This document shows, piece by piece, positions 41,402 to 50,012 of a stretch of DNA of 64,000 nucleotides. Both the position numbers and the translations under genes were made by a program. This DNA is from Pseudomonas sp. PDM16 (lineage in GTDB: Bacteria; Pseudomonadota; Gammaproteobacteria; Pseudomonadales; Pseudomonadaceae). Below the pieces are notes generated by a model. The model ran no database searches. It was not told the DNA's origin and was given only the letters and a program-made list of their open reading frames with translations. The DNA is taken from the NCBI RefSeq assembly GCF_014851865.1, contig NZ_JACVAM010000005.1, forward strand, positions 248,001 through 312,000, read 5' to 3'. The first letter of the stretch is position 1; each line of letters begins with the position of its first letter.

Positions 41402-42037
41402 GTGATCAGTCCACGACTCCAAGCCGTTGCCCTTGCCTGTGAGCGGGACTGGCGCCTGCTGTTCGAAGGCCTGGAGTTGGACCTCTCGGGGGGCACCATG
41501 TTGCAGGTGGCCGGACCTAACGGGAGCGGCAAGACTAGCCTGTTGCGGCTGCTGGCCGGTCTGATGCAACCGACCGCTGGCGAGATACTGTTGAACGGCA
41601 AGCCGCTGGCCCGCCAGCATGGTGAACTGGGCCGCAGCCTGCTGTGGATCGGTCACGCCGCCGGCATCAAGGGCCTGCTCACCGCCGAAGAGAATCTGGC
41701 CTGGCTCTGTGCGCTACATCAGCCAGCCGAGCGCGAGGCGATCTGGAAGGCGCTGGAAGCGGTCGGTCTGCGTGGCTTCGAGGATGTTCCCTGTCACACC
41801 CTGTCCGCCGGCCAGCAGCGCCGCGTGGGCCTGGCGCGTTTGTATCTGGATGCGCCGCCGCTGTGGATACTCGATGAGCCCTTCACCGCCCTGGACAAGC
41901 AGGGCGTGGCACAGCTCGAAGCTCATCTGGCGAAGCACTGCGAACAGGGTGGCGTAGTCGTGATGACCACTCACCACACCCTTAGCGAGAAGCCGAGCGG
42001 TTATCGTGAGCTGGATCTGGGGCGCCGCGCCGCATGA
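41402..42037 (+). CDS. ccmA: Cytochrome c maturation ABC ATPase CcmA
   Basis: CcmA drives release of holo-CcmE from CcmC during System I cytochrome c maturation. The 211-residue product has Walker A GPNGSGKT (38-45), signature LSAGQQRRVGLARL and Walker B LWILDEP. GTG 41402 is the only start giving the full N-terminal fold. It overlaps ccmB by four bases. Confidence 0.95.
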   Translation: MISPRLQAVALACERDWRLLFEGLELDLSGGTMLQVAGPNGSGKTSLLRLLAGLMQPTAGEILLNGKPLARQHGELGRSLLWIGHAAGIKGLLTAEENLAWLCALHQPAEREAIWKALEAVGLRGFEDVPCHTLSAGQQRRVGLARLYLDAPPLWILDEPFTALDKQGVAQLEAHLAKHCEQGGVVVMTTHHTLSEKPSGYRELDLGRRAA

Positions 42038-42705
42038 ACAACGTATTCCTCCTGCTGCTGTCCCGTGAAGCGCGCCTGCTGTTCCGGCGCCCGGCCGAAC
42101 TGGCCAACCCGCTGGTATTCTTCGCCATCGTCATTGCCCTGTTCCCGCTGGCGGTCGGTCCCGAGACCAATCTGTTACAGACCTTGTCGCCCGGACTGAT
42201 CTGGGTGGCGGCACTATTGGCCGTGCTGCTCTCGCTGGACGGGCTTTTCCGCAGTGATTTCGAGGATGGTTCGCTGGAGCAGTGGGTCCTTTCGTCGCAC
42301 CCGCTGCCTCTTCTGGTCCTGGCCAAGGTGCTGGCACACTGGCTGTTCTCAGGGTTGGCCCTGGTGCTACTGGCGCCGCTGCTGGCCCTGATGCTCGGTT
42401 TGCCCGGGCGCTGCCTGCCGGTGCTGCTGGCGTCGCTGCTGCTCGGCACCCCGGTGCTGAGCCTGCTCGGCGCAGTGGGGGCGGCGCTGACCGTCGGCCT
42501 CAAGCGCGGCGGGCTGTTGCTGGCGCTGTTGATCTTGCCGCTGTACATCCCGGTGCTGATTCTCGGCACGGGAGCGATGCAGGCGGCCCTGCAAGGATTG
42601 CCGGCGGCTGGTCACTTATTGTGGCTAGCCAGCCTGACCGCCCTGGCGGTCACCCTGACACCCTTTGCAATCGGCGCCGGACTGCGAATCAGCGTCGGCG
42701 AATAA
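42034..42705 (+). CDS. ccmB: Heme exporter membrane protein CcmB
   Basis: Membrane partner of CcmA. The 223-residue product has six membrane segments and is very Leu-rich. The conserved SLDGLFRSDFEDGSLEQWVL stretch (about 68-87) is present. ATGA overlap with ccmA. Confidence 0.95.
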   Translation: MNNVFLLLLSREARLLFRRPAELANPLVFFAIVIALFPLAVGPETNLLQTLSPGLIWVAALLAVLLSLDGLFRSDFEDGSLEQWVLSSHPLPLLVLAKVLAHWLFSGLALVLLAPLLALMLGLPGRCLPVLLASLLLGTPVLSLLGAVGAALTVGLKRGGLLLALLILPLYIPVLILGTGAMQAALQGLPAAGHLLWLASLTALAVTLTPFAIGAGLRISVGE

Positions 42706-42721
42706 CTAAAGAGTCACCGTG

Positions 42722-43477
42722 ATGAGATGGACCTGGTTTCACCAGTGGGGTTCGCCCAAGTGGTTCTATGAGCGCAGCGGCCGTTGGCTGCCCTGGCTGG
42801 CCGTGGCAGCCGTCGTGCTGCTGGCCGTCGGTATCGTCTGGGGCCTGGCCTTCGCGCCACCCGAGAAGTACCAGGGCAACAGCTACCGGATCATTTACAT
42901 CCATGTGCCGGCGGCGTTCCTGGCCCAGTCCTGCTACCTGATGATGGCGGTGGCCGGCGTGGTCGGGCTGGTGTGGAAGATGAAGCTGGCCGACGTGGCC
43001 CTGCAGCAGGCCGCGCCGATCGGCGCCTGGCTGTGCTTCGTCGCGCTGATCACAGGTGCTATCTGGGGCAAACCGACCTGGGGAACCTACTGGATCTGGG
43101 ACGCGCGTCTGACTTCAATGCTGATCCTGCTATTTCTCTATTTCGGGGTCATCGCCCTGGGCAACGCCATCTCCAATCGCGATAGCGCGGCCAAGGCCTG
43201 CGCGGTGCTGGCGTTGGTCGGCGCGGTGAATATCCCGATCATCCAGAAGTCGGTGGAGTGGTGGAACACCCTGCACCAGCCGGCCACCTTCAAGGTCACT
43301 GGCAAGGCCAGCATGAACGTCGAGATGTGGCTGCCGTTGCTGCTGTGCGTGCTTGGCTTCTACTGCTTCCTCGGCGCGGTACTGCTTTATCGCATGCGTA
43401 CCGAAGTGCTCAAACGCGAGGCCCGCAGCAGCTGGGTGAAGGCCGAGATCGGCCGTCTGGTGGAGGGTAGGGCATGA
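42722..43477 (+). CDS. ccmC: Heme handling protein CcmC
   Basis: CcmC loads heme onto CcmE. The 251-residue product has six membrane helices and the periplasmic tryptophan-rich WWD-type motif (WGKPTWGTYWIWDARLTS, about 118-135) flanked by heme-ligand histidines, including the one in IYIHVPAA. ATG 42722 is used; GTG 42719 would add one residue. It overlaps ccmD by four bases. Confidence 0.96.
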   Translation: MRWTWFHQWGSPKWFYERSGRWLPWLAVAAVVLLAVGIVWGLAFAPPEKYQGNSYRIIYIHVPAAFLAQSCYLMMAVAGVVGLVWKMKLADVALQQAAPIGAWLCFVALITGAIWGKPTWGTYWIWDARLTSMLILLFLYFGVIALGNAISNRDSAAKACAVLALVGAVNIPIIQKSVEWWNTLHQPATFKVTGKASMNVEMWLPLLLCVLGFYCFLGAVLLYRMRTEVLKREARSSWVKAEIGRLVEGRA

Positions 43478-43650
43478 GCTTTGCCTCTTTCTCCGAATTC
43501 CTCGCCATGGGTAGCCATGGCGCCTACGTGTGGTCGGCCTATGGCATCAGCCTGGCAGTGCTGGCCCTCAACGTCGTGCTGCCGATTCTGGCGCGCCGGC
43601 GTTACCTGCAAGACGAGGCGCGCCGTTTGCGCCGGGAGAAACAACAGTGA
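43474..43650 (+). CDS. ccmD: Heme exporter small protein CcmD
   Basis: CcmD helps release holo-CcmE from CcmABC. The 58-residue product begins MSFASFSEFLAMGSHGAYVW, has one membrane helix (about 18-38) and a basic cytoplasmic tail (RRRYLQDEARRLRREKQQ), as in the family. Its ATG overlaps the ccmC stop and its stop overlaps the ccmE GTG. The other open frame over these bases, from 43481, is not coding. Confidence 0.95.
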   Translation: MSFASFSEFLAMGSHGAYVWSAYGISLAVLALNVVLPILARRRYLQDEARRLRREKQQ

Positions 43651-44102
43651 ACGCAGTCCGCAAGAAACGCCTGTACATCGTCCTGGCCATCCTGGTCGGC
43701 GTCTCTGCCGCCGTGGCCCTGGCCCTCAGCGCGCTGCAGGAGAACATCAACCTGTTCTACACCCCGACTCAGATCGCCAATGGTGAGGCGCCGCAGGACA
43801 CCCGCATTCGTGCCGGTGGCATGGTTGCCAAGGGTTCGGTCAAGCGTTCCGCCGACTCGCTGGATGTCGAATTCGTGGTTACCGACTTCGCCAAGAACGT
43901 GACCATCCGCTACCGCGGCATCCTGCCGGACCTGTTCCGCGAGGAGCAGGGCATCGTCGCCCTAGGCAAGCTCAACGCTGAAGGCGTGCTGGTCGCCGAC
44001 GAGGTGCTGGCCAAGCACGACGAGAACTACATGCCGCCGGAAGTCACCAAGGCCCTGAAGGACAGCGGCAAGCTACCTGCCGAGGGTGAGGCCAAACAAT
44101 GA
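43647..44102 (+). CDS. ccmE: Periplasmic heme chaperone CcmE
   Basis: CcmE carries covalently bound heme from CcmC to CcmF. The 151-residue product has a membrane anchor (about 9-29) and a soluble domain with the heme-binding His124 and Tyr128 (KHDENYMP). The start is GTG 43647, overlapping the ccmD stop, and gives the family N-terminus MNAVRKKRL. Confidence 0.95.
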   Translation: MNAVRKKRLYIVLAILVGVSAAVALALSALQENINLFYTPTQIANGEAPQDTRIRAGGMVAKGSVKRSADSLDVEFVVTDFAKNVTIRYRGILPDLFREEQGIVALGKLNAEGVLVADEVLAKHDENYMPPEVTKALKDSGKLPAEGEAKQ

Positions 44103-46087
44103 ACGCCGCCTTGATTATTCCGGAACTGGGCCATGTCGCTCTGATTCTTGCCCTGTGTCTGGCCGTGGTGCAGGCGACTCTGCCGCTGATCGGCGCCTGG
44201 CAGGGCGACCGCCAATGGATGGGCCTGGCCCAACCGGCAGCCTGGGGCCAGTTCGCCATGCTGGCGTTCTCTTTCGCCTGCCTGACCTGGGCCTTCATGG
44301 CTGACGACTTCTCCGTCGCCTACGTGGCCAGCAACTCCAACAGTGCCTTGCCCTGGTACTACAAGTTCAGCGCCGTGTGGGGCGCGCATGAAGGCTCGCT
44401 GCTGCTATGGGCGCTGATCCTCGGTGGCTGGACCTTCGCCGTGGCGATCTTCTCCCGTCAGTTGCCGGAAGTGATGCTGGCCCGTGTGTTGGCCGTGATG
44501 GGCATGATCAGCGTCGGCTTCCTACTGTTCCTGATCGTTACTTCCAACCCCTTCGAGCGGTTGCTGGTAAACACGCCGATGGATGGTCGCGACCTCAACC
44601 CGCTGCTGCAGGACTTCGGTCTGATTGTCCACCCGCCGATGCTGTACATGGGCTACGTCGGTTTCTCGGTGGCCTTCGCCTTCGCCATCGCCGCGCTGCT
44701 GGGCGGCAAGCTGGATGCTGCCTGGGCGCGCTGGTCGCGCCCCTGGACCATCGTCGCCTGGGCGTTTCTCGGTGTCGGCATCGCCCTCGGCTCCTGGTGG
44801 GCCTACTACGAACTGGGCTGGGGTGGCTGGTGGTTCTGGGACCCGGTGGAGAACGCCTCGTTCATGCCCTGGCTGGTCGGCACCGCCTTGATCCATTCGC
44901 TGGCCGTGACCGAGAAGCGCGGCGTCTTCAAGAGCTGGACCGTGCTGCTGGCCATCGCCGCCTTCTCCCTGAGTCTGCTCGGCACCTTCCTGGTCCGATC
45001 CGGGGTGCTCACCTCTGTACACGCCTTCGCCAACGATCCGGAGCGCGGGGTGTTCATCCTGGTGTTCCTGCTGATCGTGGTTGGCAGCTCGCTGGCGCTT
45101 TTTGCCATGCGCGCGCCTGTGGTCAAGAGCCAGGTCGGTTTTGCCCTGTGGTCACGCGAGACCTTCCTGCTGGCCAACAACCTGGTGCTGGTGGTGGCTG
45201 CCTCGATGATCTTGCTCGGCACCTTGTACCCGCTGGTACTGGACGCGCTGTCCGGCGCCAAGCTGTCGGTCGGCCCGCCGTACTTCAACGCCCTGTTCGT
45301 GCCGCTGATGGCGCTGCTGATGCTGGTGCTGGCGGTCGGCGTGCTGGTGCGCTGGAAAGACACCCCGGTGAGGTGGCTGACCGGAATGCTCACCCCGGTG
45401 CTGATCGGCGCCGTGGTGCTGGGTTTCCTCGCCAGTTGGCTGTTCGGTGACTTCCACTGGAGCGTACTGGCTGTATTCCTGCTCGGCTTCTGGGTATTGC
45501 TGGGCTGCCTGCGCGATCTTGCCGACAAATGCCGCCACAAGGGCCTGATCAAGGGCATGCGCAGCCTCTCCAGCAGCTACTGGGGCATGCAGTTGGCGCA
45601 CCTCGGCATCGCCGTGTGCGCGGTGGGCGTGGTGCTGGTCAGCCACGGCAGCGCCGAGCGTGACCTGCGCCTGGCGCCGGGCGAGTCGCTGGAGCTGGGT
45701 GGCTACCTGTTCGTCTTCGAGGGTGCGCAGCACTTCGAGGGGCCCAACTTCACGTCGGATAAGGGCACTGTGCGTGTACTGGAGGACGGCGAGGAGATCG
45801 CTGTGCTGCATCCGGAGAAGCGCCTGTATACCGTGCAGCAGATGCCGATGACAGAGGCGGGCATCGATGCCGGTTTCACCCGTGACCTTTACGTCGCCTT
45901 GGGCGAGCCGTTGGAGGATGGCGCCTGGGCCGTCCGCGTGCACATCAAGCCTTATGTGCGCTGGATCTGGCTCGGCGGCCTGATGATGGGCCTCGGCGGG
46001 CTGCTCGCGGCCTTCGACCCGCGTTACCGGGTCAAGGTCCGCACCCGTGTGCGTGACGTATTGGGCATGAAGGAGGTCACCGCATGA
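44099..46087 (+). CDS. ccmF: Cytochrome c heme lyase subunit CcmF
   Basis: CcmF reduces and attaches heme to apocytochrome c. The 662-residue product has about fifteen membrane segments. The WWD domain is WGGWWFWDPVENASFMPW (about 240-257), with the conserved HPPMLYMGYVG and VWGAHEGSL histidine regions. ATGA overlap with ccmE. Confidence 0.97.
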   Translation: MNAALIIPELGHVALILALCLAVVQATLPLIGAWQGDRQWMGLAQPAAWGQFAMLAFSFACLTWAFMADDFSVAYVASNSNSALPWYYKFSAVWGAHEGSLLLWALILGGWTFAVAIFSRQLPEVMLARVLAVMGMISVGFLLFLIVTSNPFERLLVNTPMDGRDLNPLLQDFGLIVHPPMLYMGYVGFSVAFAFAIAALLGGKLDAAWARWSRPWTIVAWAFLGVGIALGSWWAYYELGWGGWWFWDPVENASFMPWLVGTALIHSLAVTEKRGVFKSWTVLLAIAAFSLSLLGTFLVRSGVLTSVHAFANDPERGVFILVFLLIVVGSSLALFAMRAPVVKSQVGFALWSRETFLLANNLVLVVAASMILLGTLYPLVLDALSGAKLSVGPPYFNALFVPLMALLMLVLAVGVLVRWKDTPVRWLTGMLTPVLIGAVVLGFLASWLFGDFHWSVLAVFLLGFWVLLGCLRDLADKCRHKGLIKGMRSLSSSYWGMQLAHLGIAVCAVGVVLVSHGSAERDLRLAPGESLELGGYLFVFEGAQHFEGPNFTSDKGTVRVLEDGEEIAVLHPEKRLYTVQQMPMTEAGIDAGFTRDLYVALGEPLEDGAWAVRVHIKPYVRWIWLGGLMMGLGGLLAAFDPRYRVKVRTRVRDVLGMKEVTA

Positions 46088-46617
46088 AGCGCCTGATCCT
46101 GCTGCTGCCGCTAGCGCTGTTCCTGGCCATGGCGGTGTTTCTCTACCGCGGGCTGTTCCTCAATCCGCAGGAGCTACCCTCGGCGCTGATCGACAAGCCG
46201 CTGCCGGCCTTCAGCCTGCCGGACCTGAAGAGCGAGCAGCGCCTGATTACCGAGAAAGACCTCAAGGGGCCGGCGCTGGTCAACGTCTGGGCCACCTGGT
46301 GCCCGACCTGCAAGGCCGAACACCATATGCTCAACCGCCTGGCCGAAGCCGGCGTGGTGATCCATGGGGTCAACTACAAGGATGACAGCGAAGCTGCGCG
46401 CAAGTGGTTGAAGGACTACCTCGACCCGTACCAAATCAACGTTGCTGATCCGCAGGGCTCGCTCGGCATCAACCTGGGCGTCTATGGTGCGCCGGAAACG
46501 TTCCTGATCGATGCCCAGGGCATCATTCGCCACAAATACGTCGGTGCCATCGATGAGCGCGTCTGGCGCGAAGAGCTGGCGCCGCGCTACCAGGCCCTGC
46601 TGGAGGAGAAGCCGTGA
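46084..46617 (+). CDS. ccmG: Thiol:disulfide reductase CcmG/DsbE
   Basis: Membrane-anchored thioredoxin that reduces the apocytochrome heme-binding cysteines. The 177-residue product has an N-terminal anchor (about 3-22) and a thioredoxin fold with the CPTC active site (73-76, in ATWCPTCKAEH) and the cis-Pro loop YGAPETFLID. Overlaps both neighbours by four bases. Confidence 0.96.
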   Translation: MKRLILLLPLALFLAMAVFLYRGLFLNPQELPSALIDKPLPAFSLPDLKSEQRLITEKDLKGPALVNVWATWCPTCKAEHHMLNRLAEAGVVIHGVNYKDDSEAARKWLKDYLDPYQINVADPQGSLGINLGVYGAPETFLIDAQGIIRHKYVGAIDERVWREELAPRYQALLEEKP

Positions 46618-47096
46618 AACGACTGCTGATCGCCTGCCTGCTGGGGCTGAGCCTGATCGGTGTGGCCCGTGCCGCCATCGATACCTACCAGTTCAAGGAC
46701 GAGGTCGAGCGCGAGCGTTTCCGTGGCCTCACTGAAGAGCTGCGCTGCCCCAAGTGTCAGAACCAGAACATCGCAGACTCCAACGCGCCGATTGCCACCG
46801 ACCTGCGCCGCGAGATCTTCCGCATGCTGGAGGAGGGCCGCAGCGACAAGGAGATTGTCGATTTCCTGGTCATGCGCTACGGCGATTTCGTGATGTACAA
46901 GCCGCCGCTGGACAGCCGCACCTGGCTGCTCTGGTACGGCCCCTTCGGCCTGCTGGGCCTGGGTGCCATCGGGCTCTGCGTGCTGGTGCTGCGCCGCCGC
47001 AAGGTGGAGAGGGCGCCCGAGCGGGTGGCTCTGAGCTCCACCGAACGTGAGCGCTTGGACGCTCTGCTGAAAGAAAACCGGGATACCCAAGACTGA
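46614..47096 (+). CDS. ccmH: Cytochrome c maturation protein CcmH
   Basis: CcmH interacts with CcmG and CcmF in thiol reduction and heme ligation. The 160-residue product has a signal peptide, the redox motif LRCPKCQ (Cys45, Cys48), the conserved NQNIADSNAPIA and one C-terminal membrane helix (about 104-124). The next gene starts on its last base. Confidence 0.95.
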   Translation: MKRLLIACLLGLSLIGVARAAIDTYQFKDEVERERFRGLTEELRCPKCQNQNIADSNAPIATDLRREIFRMLEEGRSDKEIVDFLVMRYGDFVMYKPPLDSRTWLLWYGPFGLLGLGAIGLCVLVLRRRKVERAPERVALSSTERERLDALLKENRDTQD

Positions 47097-48292
47097 TGAT
47101 CGAATTCTGGCTCGCCGTCGGCCTGTTGCTGCTGGTCGGCACGGCTTTTCTGCTGATCCCGCTGCTGCGCGGCCGTCGTGCCCAGGCCGAGGAGGATCGC
47201 ACCGCACTCAACGTTGCCCTGTATCAGGAGCGCCTGGCCGAACTCACCGTGCAGCGCGATGCCGGCACCCTGACAGCCGAGCAGTTCGATGCCGGCCAGG
47301 CCGAAGCAGGACGTGAGCTGCTGGCCGACACCGAAGGCACCGGCAATGGCCGTGGCCATCGCCTGGGCAAGGCGCTGCCGCTGCTGATTGCCCTGGCTGT
47401 GCCGGGCCTGGCGTTCGGCCTGTACTGGCACTGGGGCGCCAGCCAGGAGTTGGCGTCGCTGCAGGACCAGCCCAGCATCGGGCAGATGACCGCGCGCCTG
47501 GAACACGCGGTGAAGGACAACCCGGATTCCGCCGAGGCCTGGTATTACCTCGGCCGTATCTACATGGGTAATGGCGAGGCCGGCAAGTCCGCCATGGCCT
47601 ACGAGCACGCGGTGCGGGCTGCCGGCCGAGCGCCCGAGCTGCTCGGCCTGTGGGCCCAGGCCCTGTACTTCGCTGCCGACAAGCAGTGGAGTACGCAGAT
47701 GCAGGCGCTCACCGACGAGGCACTGAAGGCCGATCCCAACGAGTCCACCAGCCTTGGCCTGCTGGGTATCGCAGCCTTCGAGGAAAAGCGTTTCGCCGAT
47801 GCCATCGACTACTGGCAGCGCCTGGCGGCGCAGATGCCCGCGGAAGACCCGGCCCGTGACTCGATCCAGATTGGCATCGATCGTGCGCGCGAGCAGCTGG
47901 AGGCGGCGGGCCAGCCGGTGCCGGGCGAGGTGGTGAACAAGTCCAGGGCGGTCATTCGTGTCACCGTCGATCTGGCCCCCGAGGTCAAGGCGAAGGTGCA
48001 GCCGGGCGATAGCGTATTCGTCTTCGCCCGCGCGGCCTCCGGTCCGCCCATGCCGCTAGCCGCCAAGCGACTCACCGTGGCCGATCTGCCGGTCACGGTC
48101 GAGTTGAGCGACAAGGACGCAATGATGGAGCAGATGAAACTCTCCAGCTTCCCGCAGGTTCAACTGGTGGCACGCATCTCGCGCAGTGGCGTGGCGACCA
48201 AGGGAGAATGGATCGGCAGCGGCAAACCCATCGCCAGCAGCACGACAGAGTCCCAGCAGCTGCTGATCGACACCCCGGAGCAGGCGCAATGA
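47096..48292 (+). CDS. ccmI: Cytochrome c maturation protein CcmI
   Basis: CcmI presents apocytochrome c to the lyase through tetratricopeptide repeats. The 398-residue product has two membrane segments (about 3-23 and 95-115), then TPR-like helices (about 125-285, e.g. SAEAWYYLGRIYMGNGEAGKS) and a C-terminal beta domain (about 285-390). The stop overlaps the following lipoprotein start. Confidence 0.94.
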   Translation: MIEFWLAVGLLLLVGTAFLLIPLLRGRRAQAEEDRTALNVALYQERLAELTVQRDAGTLTAEQFDAGQAEAGRELLADTEGTGNGRGHRLGKALPLLIALAVPGLAFGLYWHWGASQELASLQDQPSIGQMTARLEHAVKDNPDSAEAWYYLGRIYMGNGEAGKSAMAYEHAVRAAGRAPELLGLWAQALYFAADKQWSTQMQALTDEALKADPNESTSLGLLGIAAFEEKRFADAIDYWQRLAAQMPAEDPARDSIQIGIDRAREQLEAAGQPVPGEVVNKSRAVIRVTVDLAPEVKAKVQPGDSVFVFARAASGPPMPLAAKRLTVADLPVTVELSDKDAMMEQMKLSSFPQVQLVARISRSGVATKGEWIGSGKPIASSTTESQQLLIDTPEQAQ

Positions 48293-48612
48293 ACAAGTCG
48301 CTGGTATCCCTCACCGTGCTGCTCGCGCTGAGCGGCTGTGCCCTGCAACCCGGTGTCACACCCAAGGGGAGAGAGCCTGCACAATCGCAGCAGAGCCATC
48401 CGCGCTATGCGCCGCCCCCCGGTGGCAATGCCTACTGGGACCCGGCGCTGGGGGTATACGTGATCCAGGGCAGCACTCGCCTGTATTACCGCGAACGGGT
48501 CTACTACCGCTGGGACCGTGGCTGGAACTGGGCCAGCAGCCCGAACGGCCCCTGGCAGCCCACCGACAACAGCGGCGTACCCGCCGGCCTCGGACGCACC
48601 ATCGCCGAGTAA
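48289..48612 (+). CDS. Small lipoprotein at the end of the ccm operon
   Basis: The 107-residue product begins MNKSLVSLTVLLALSGCALQ, a lipoprotein signal with lipobox LSGC, followed by a Pro/Gln stretch and an aromatic-rich body (YYRERVYYRWDRGWNWASS). Its ATG overlaps the ccmI TGA, so it is translated with the ccm genes. Aromatic Tyr/Trp repeats resemble the YXWGXW-type small lipoproteins. No function in cytochrome maturation is known to me. Confidence 0.8.
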   Translation: MNKSLVSLTVLLALSGCALQPGVTPKGREPAQSQQSHPRYAPPPGGNAYWDPALGVYVIQGSTRLYYRERVYYRWDRGWNWASSPNGPWQPTDNSGVPAGLGRTIAE

Positions 48613-48698
48613 ACGCCGGCCCCCGCAACGCAGCCTTTCACGCAGCAAGGCGTAGGTGGCGCGTCAAATCACCTGGCTCAGTACCCGAGCCATGGTGT

Positions 48699-49565
48699 TC
48701 AGCGGTTTCCCGGCAGTTCAATTCGCGCGCTTTCTCCTGGCACTCTCGGCCAGTCCCAGGCTGCCCAGTTCTGCTTGGCCTTCTCCAGCAACGCGGCTTC
48801 GCTGGCGACGAAGTTCCAGTACATGCGCCGTGGCCCCAACGGCTCGCCGCCGATCAGTGCCAAGTGACTCTCGCCGCAGGCGCTGAGCAGCAGCTCTTCA
48901 CCTTCCGGCAGGACGGCGAGGCTGCGCAGCGGCAACTCATCGTCTTCCAGCTTGGCCTCGCCGTCGATCAGGTACAGCGCGCGCTCGCGGTGTTCGGCGG
49001 GGATCAGCAGGCTGGCGCCAGCGGCGAGTTTCAGTTCGGCGTACAGGGTCGGCGAGTGCATGGGCACCGGCGACTCCAGGCAGAAGCCGCTGCCGGCGAT
49101 CAGGGTGATCTGCACGCCCATGGCCTCGCTGCGTGGCAGGCTGGCAGCCGTATGGTGGCTGTAACTCGGCTCGCCTTCCTCCAGCGCTTGCGGCAGGGCC
49201 AGCCACACCTGCAGGCCGTGCAGGCGCGAACCGCCTTGCCACAGGTGTTGCGGAGTGCGCTCGACATGGGCGACGGCGCGGCCGGCGATCATCCAGCTGA
49301 CGTCGCCGGGCTGCACCAACTGGTCCGAACCCAGGCTGTCCTTGTGTTGCAGCTCGCCCTCGAACAGGTAGGTAAGGGTGGACAGGCCGATATGCGGGTG
49401 CTGGTCGATGTTCATGCCGCTGCCAGGCGCATAGGCCTTTTCCAGCATGTGGTCGAAGAACACGAACGGCCCTACGCTGCGGCACTTGGCCGAAGGCAGC
49501 GGGCGCAGGATCGGTTGCCCGGAGATGTCTTCGGCCTTCGGGCGGATCAGCAGCGGCTCGCTCAT
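48699..49565 (-). CDS. Pirin family protein
   Basis: Pirins are bicupin proteins; some are quercetinases, others regulate metabolism. The 288-residue product has the N-terminal cupin with the metal ligands in DQHPHIGLSTLTYLFEG (about 60-76) and a C-terminal cupin domain (about 170-275). ATG 49565 (MSEPLLIRPKAED) overlaps the end of the OsmC gene by four bases (ATGA); longer readings run into that gene. Substrate unknown. Confidence 0.9.
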   Translation of the reverse strand: MSEPLLIRPKAEDISGQPILRPLPSAKCRSVGPFVFFDHMLEKAYAPGSGMNIDQHPHIGLSTLTYLFEGELQHKDSLGSDQLVQPGDVSWMIAGRAVAHVERTPQHLWQGGSRLHGLQVWLALPQALEEGEPSYSHHTAASLPRSEAMGVQITLIAGSGFCLESPVPMHSPTLYAELKLAAGASLLIPAEHRERALYLIDGEAKLEDDELPLRSLAVLPEGEELLLSACGESHLALIGGEPLGPRRMYWNFVASEAALLEKAKQNWAAWDWPRVPGESARIELPGNR

Positions 49566-49960
49566 GCGCCGTCGCCCAGGCGGGTTTCCACCTGCACCTC
49601 GACGCTGGTCATCAGCTTGTGAATCGGACACTTGTCGGCGATGCGCAACAGCTGCTGGCGCTGCTCGTCATCCAGTTCGCCGTGCAGGTCTAGCTCCACG
49701 GCCAGGCGGTAGGTGCCCTGGCGCTCCTGGCTGTCATCGCGCGCCACGCGCACGTCCAGGCTTTCCAGCGGCAGGCCGCGCTGCTTGGCGTAGAGCATCA
49801 GGGTCAGGGCCTTGCAGGCGCCCAGGGCGGCGTCGAACAGGTCGTGCGGCTCCGGGCCGGAGGCGTTGCCGCCGAAGGACTCGGGCACGTCGGTGTGCAG
49901 CAGGTGCTCGCCGATCTCGATGCTGTGGCGCAGGCCGGACTCGGTGCTGATGCGGATCAT
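49562..49960 (-). CDS. OsmC family peroxiredoxin-like protein
   Basis: OsmC/Ohr proteins reduce organic peroxides with two cysteines. The 132-residue product shows the OsmC fold with the first Cys in ALGACKALTLML and the second in IADKCPIHKLM. GGGAG precedes the start. It is co-transcribed with the pirin gene downstream. A 12-pair hairpin lies in its leader. Confidence 0.88.
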   Translation of the reverse strand: MIRISTESGLRHSIEIGEHLLHTDVPESFGGNASGPEPHDLFDAALGACKALTLMLYAKQRGLPLESLDVRVARDDSQERQGTYRLAVELDLHGELDDEQRQQLLRIADKCPIHKLMTSVEVQVETRLGDGA

Positions 49961-49971
49961 GGTGGCTCCCA

Positions 49972-49999
49972 GGCTAGGTTGGATGGCTCCAGCCTAGCC
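49972..49999 (-). other. Hairpin between chemoreceptor gene and osmC-like gene
   Basis: GGCTAGGTTGGA (49972-49983) pairs with TCCAGCCTAGCC (49988-49999) around TGGC; twelve pairs including one G-U. There is no T run on the minus strand, and the OsmC-family ribosome-binding site follows at once. It may be a chemoreceptor 3' end or an attenuator of the osmC-pirin unit. Confidence 0.6.
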
Positions 50000-50012
50000 C
50001 AGGCGGCGATCT

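Noticed and set aside
43481..43786. Open frame across ccmD and ccmE
   Set aside because: It is out of frame with both. The 58-residue ccmD at 43474-43650 is the real gene, with both stop/start overlaps.
44407..45450. Open frame of 347 codons in another frame of ccmF
   Set aside because: ccmF is unambiguous here; the alternative is Arg/Gly/Ala-rich with no membrane pattern.
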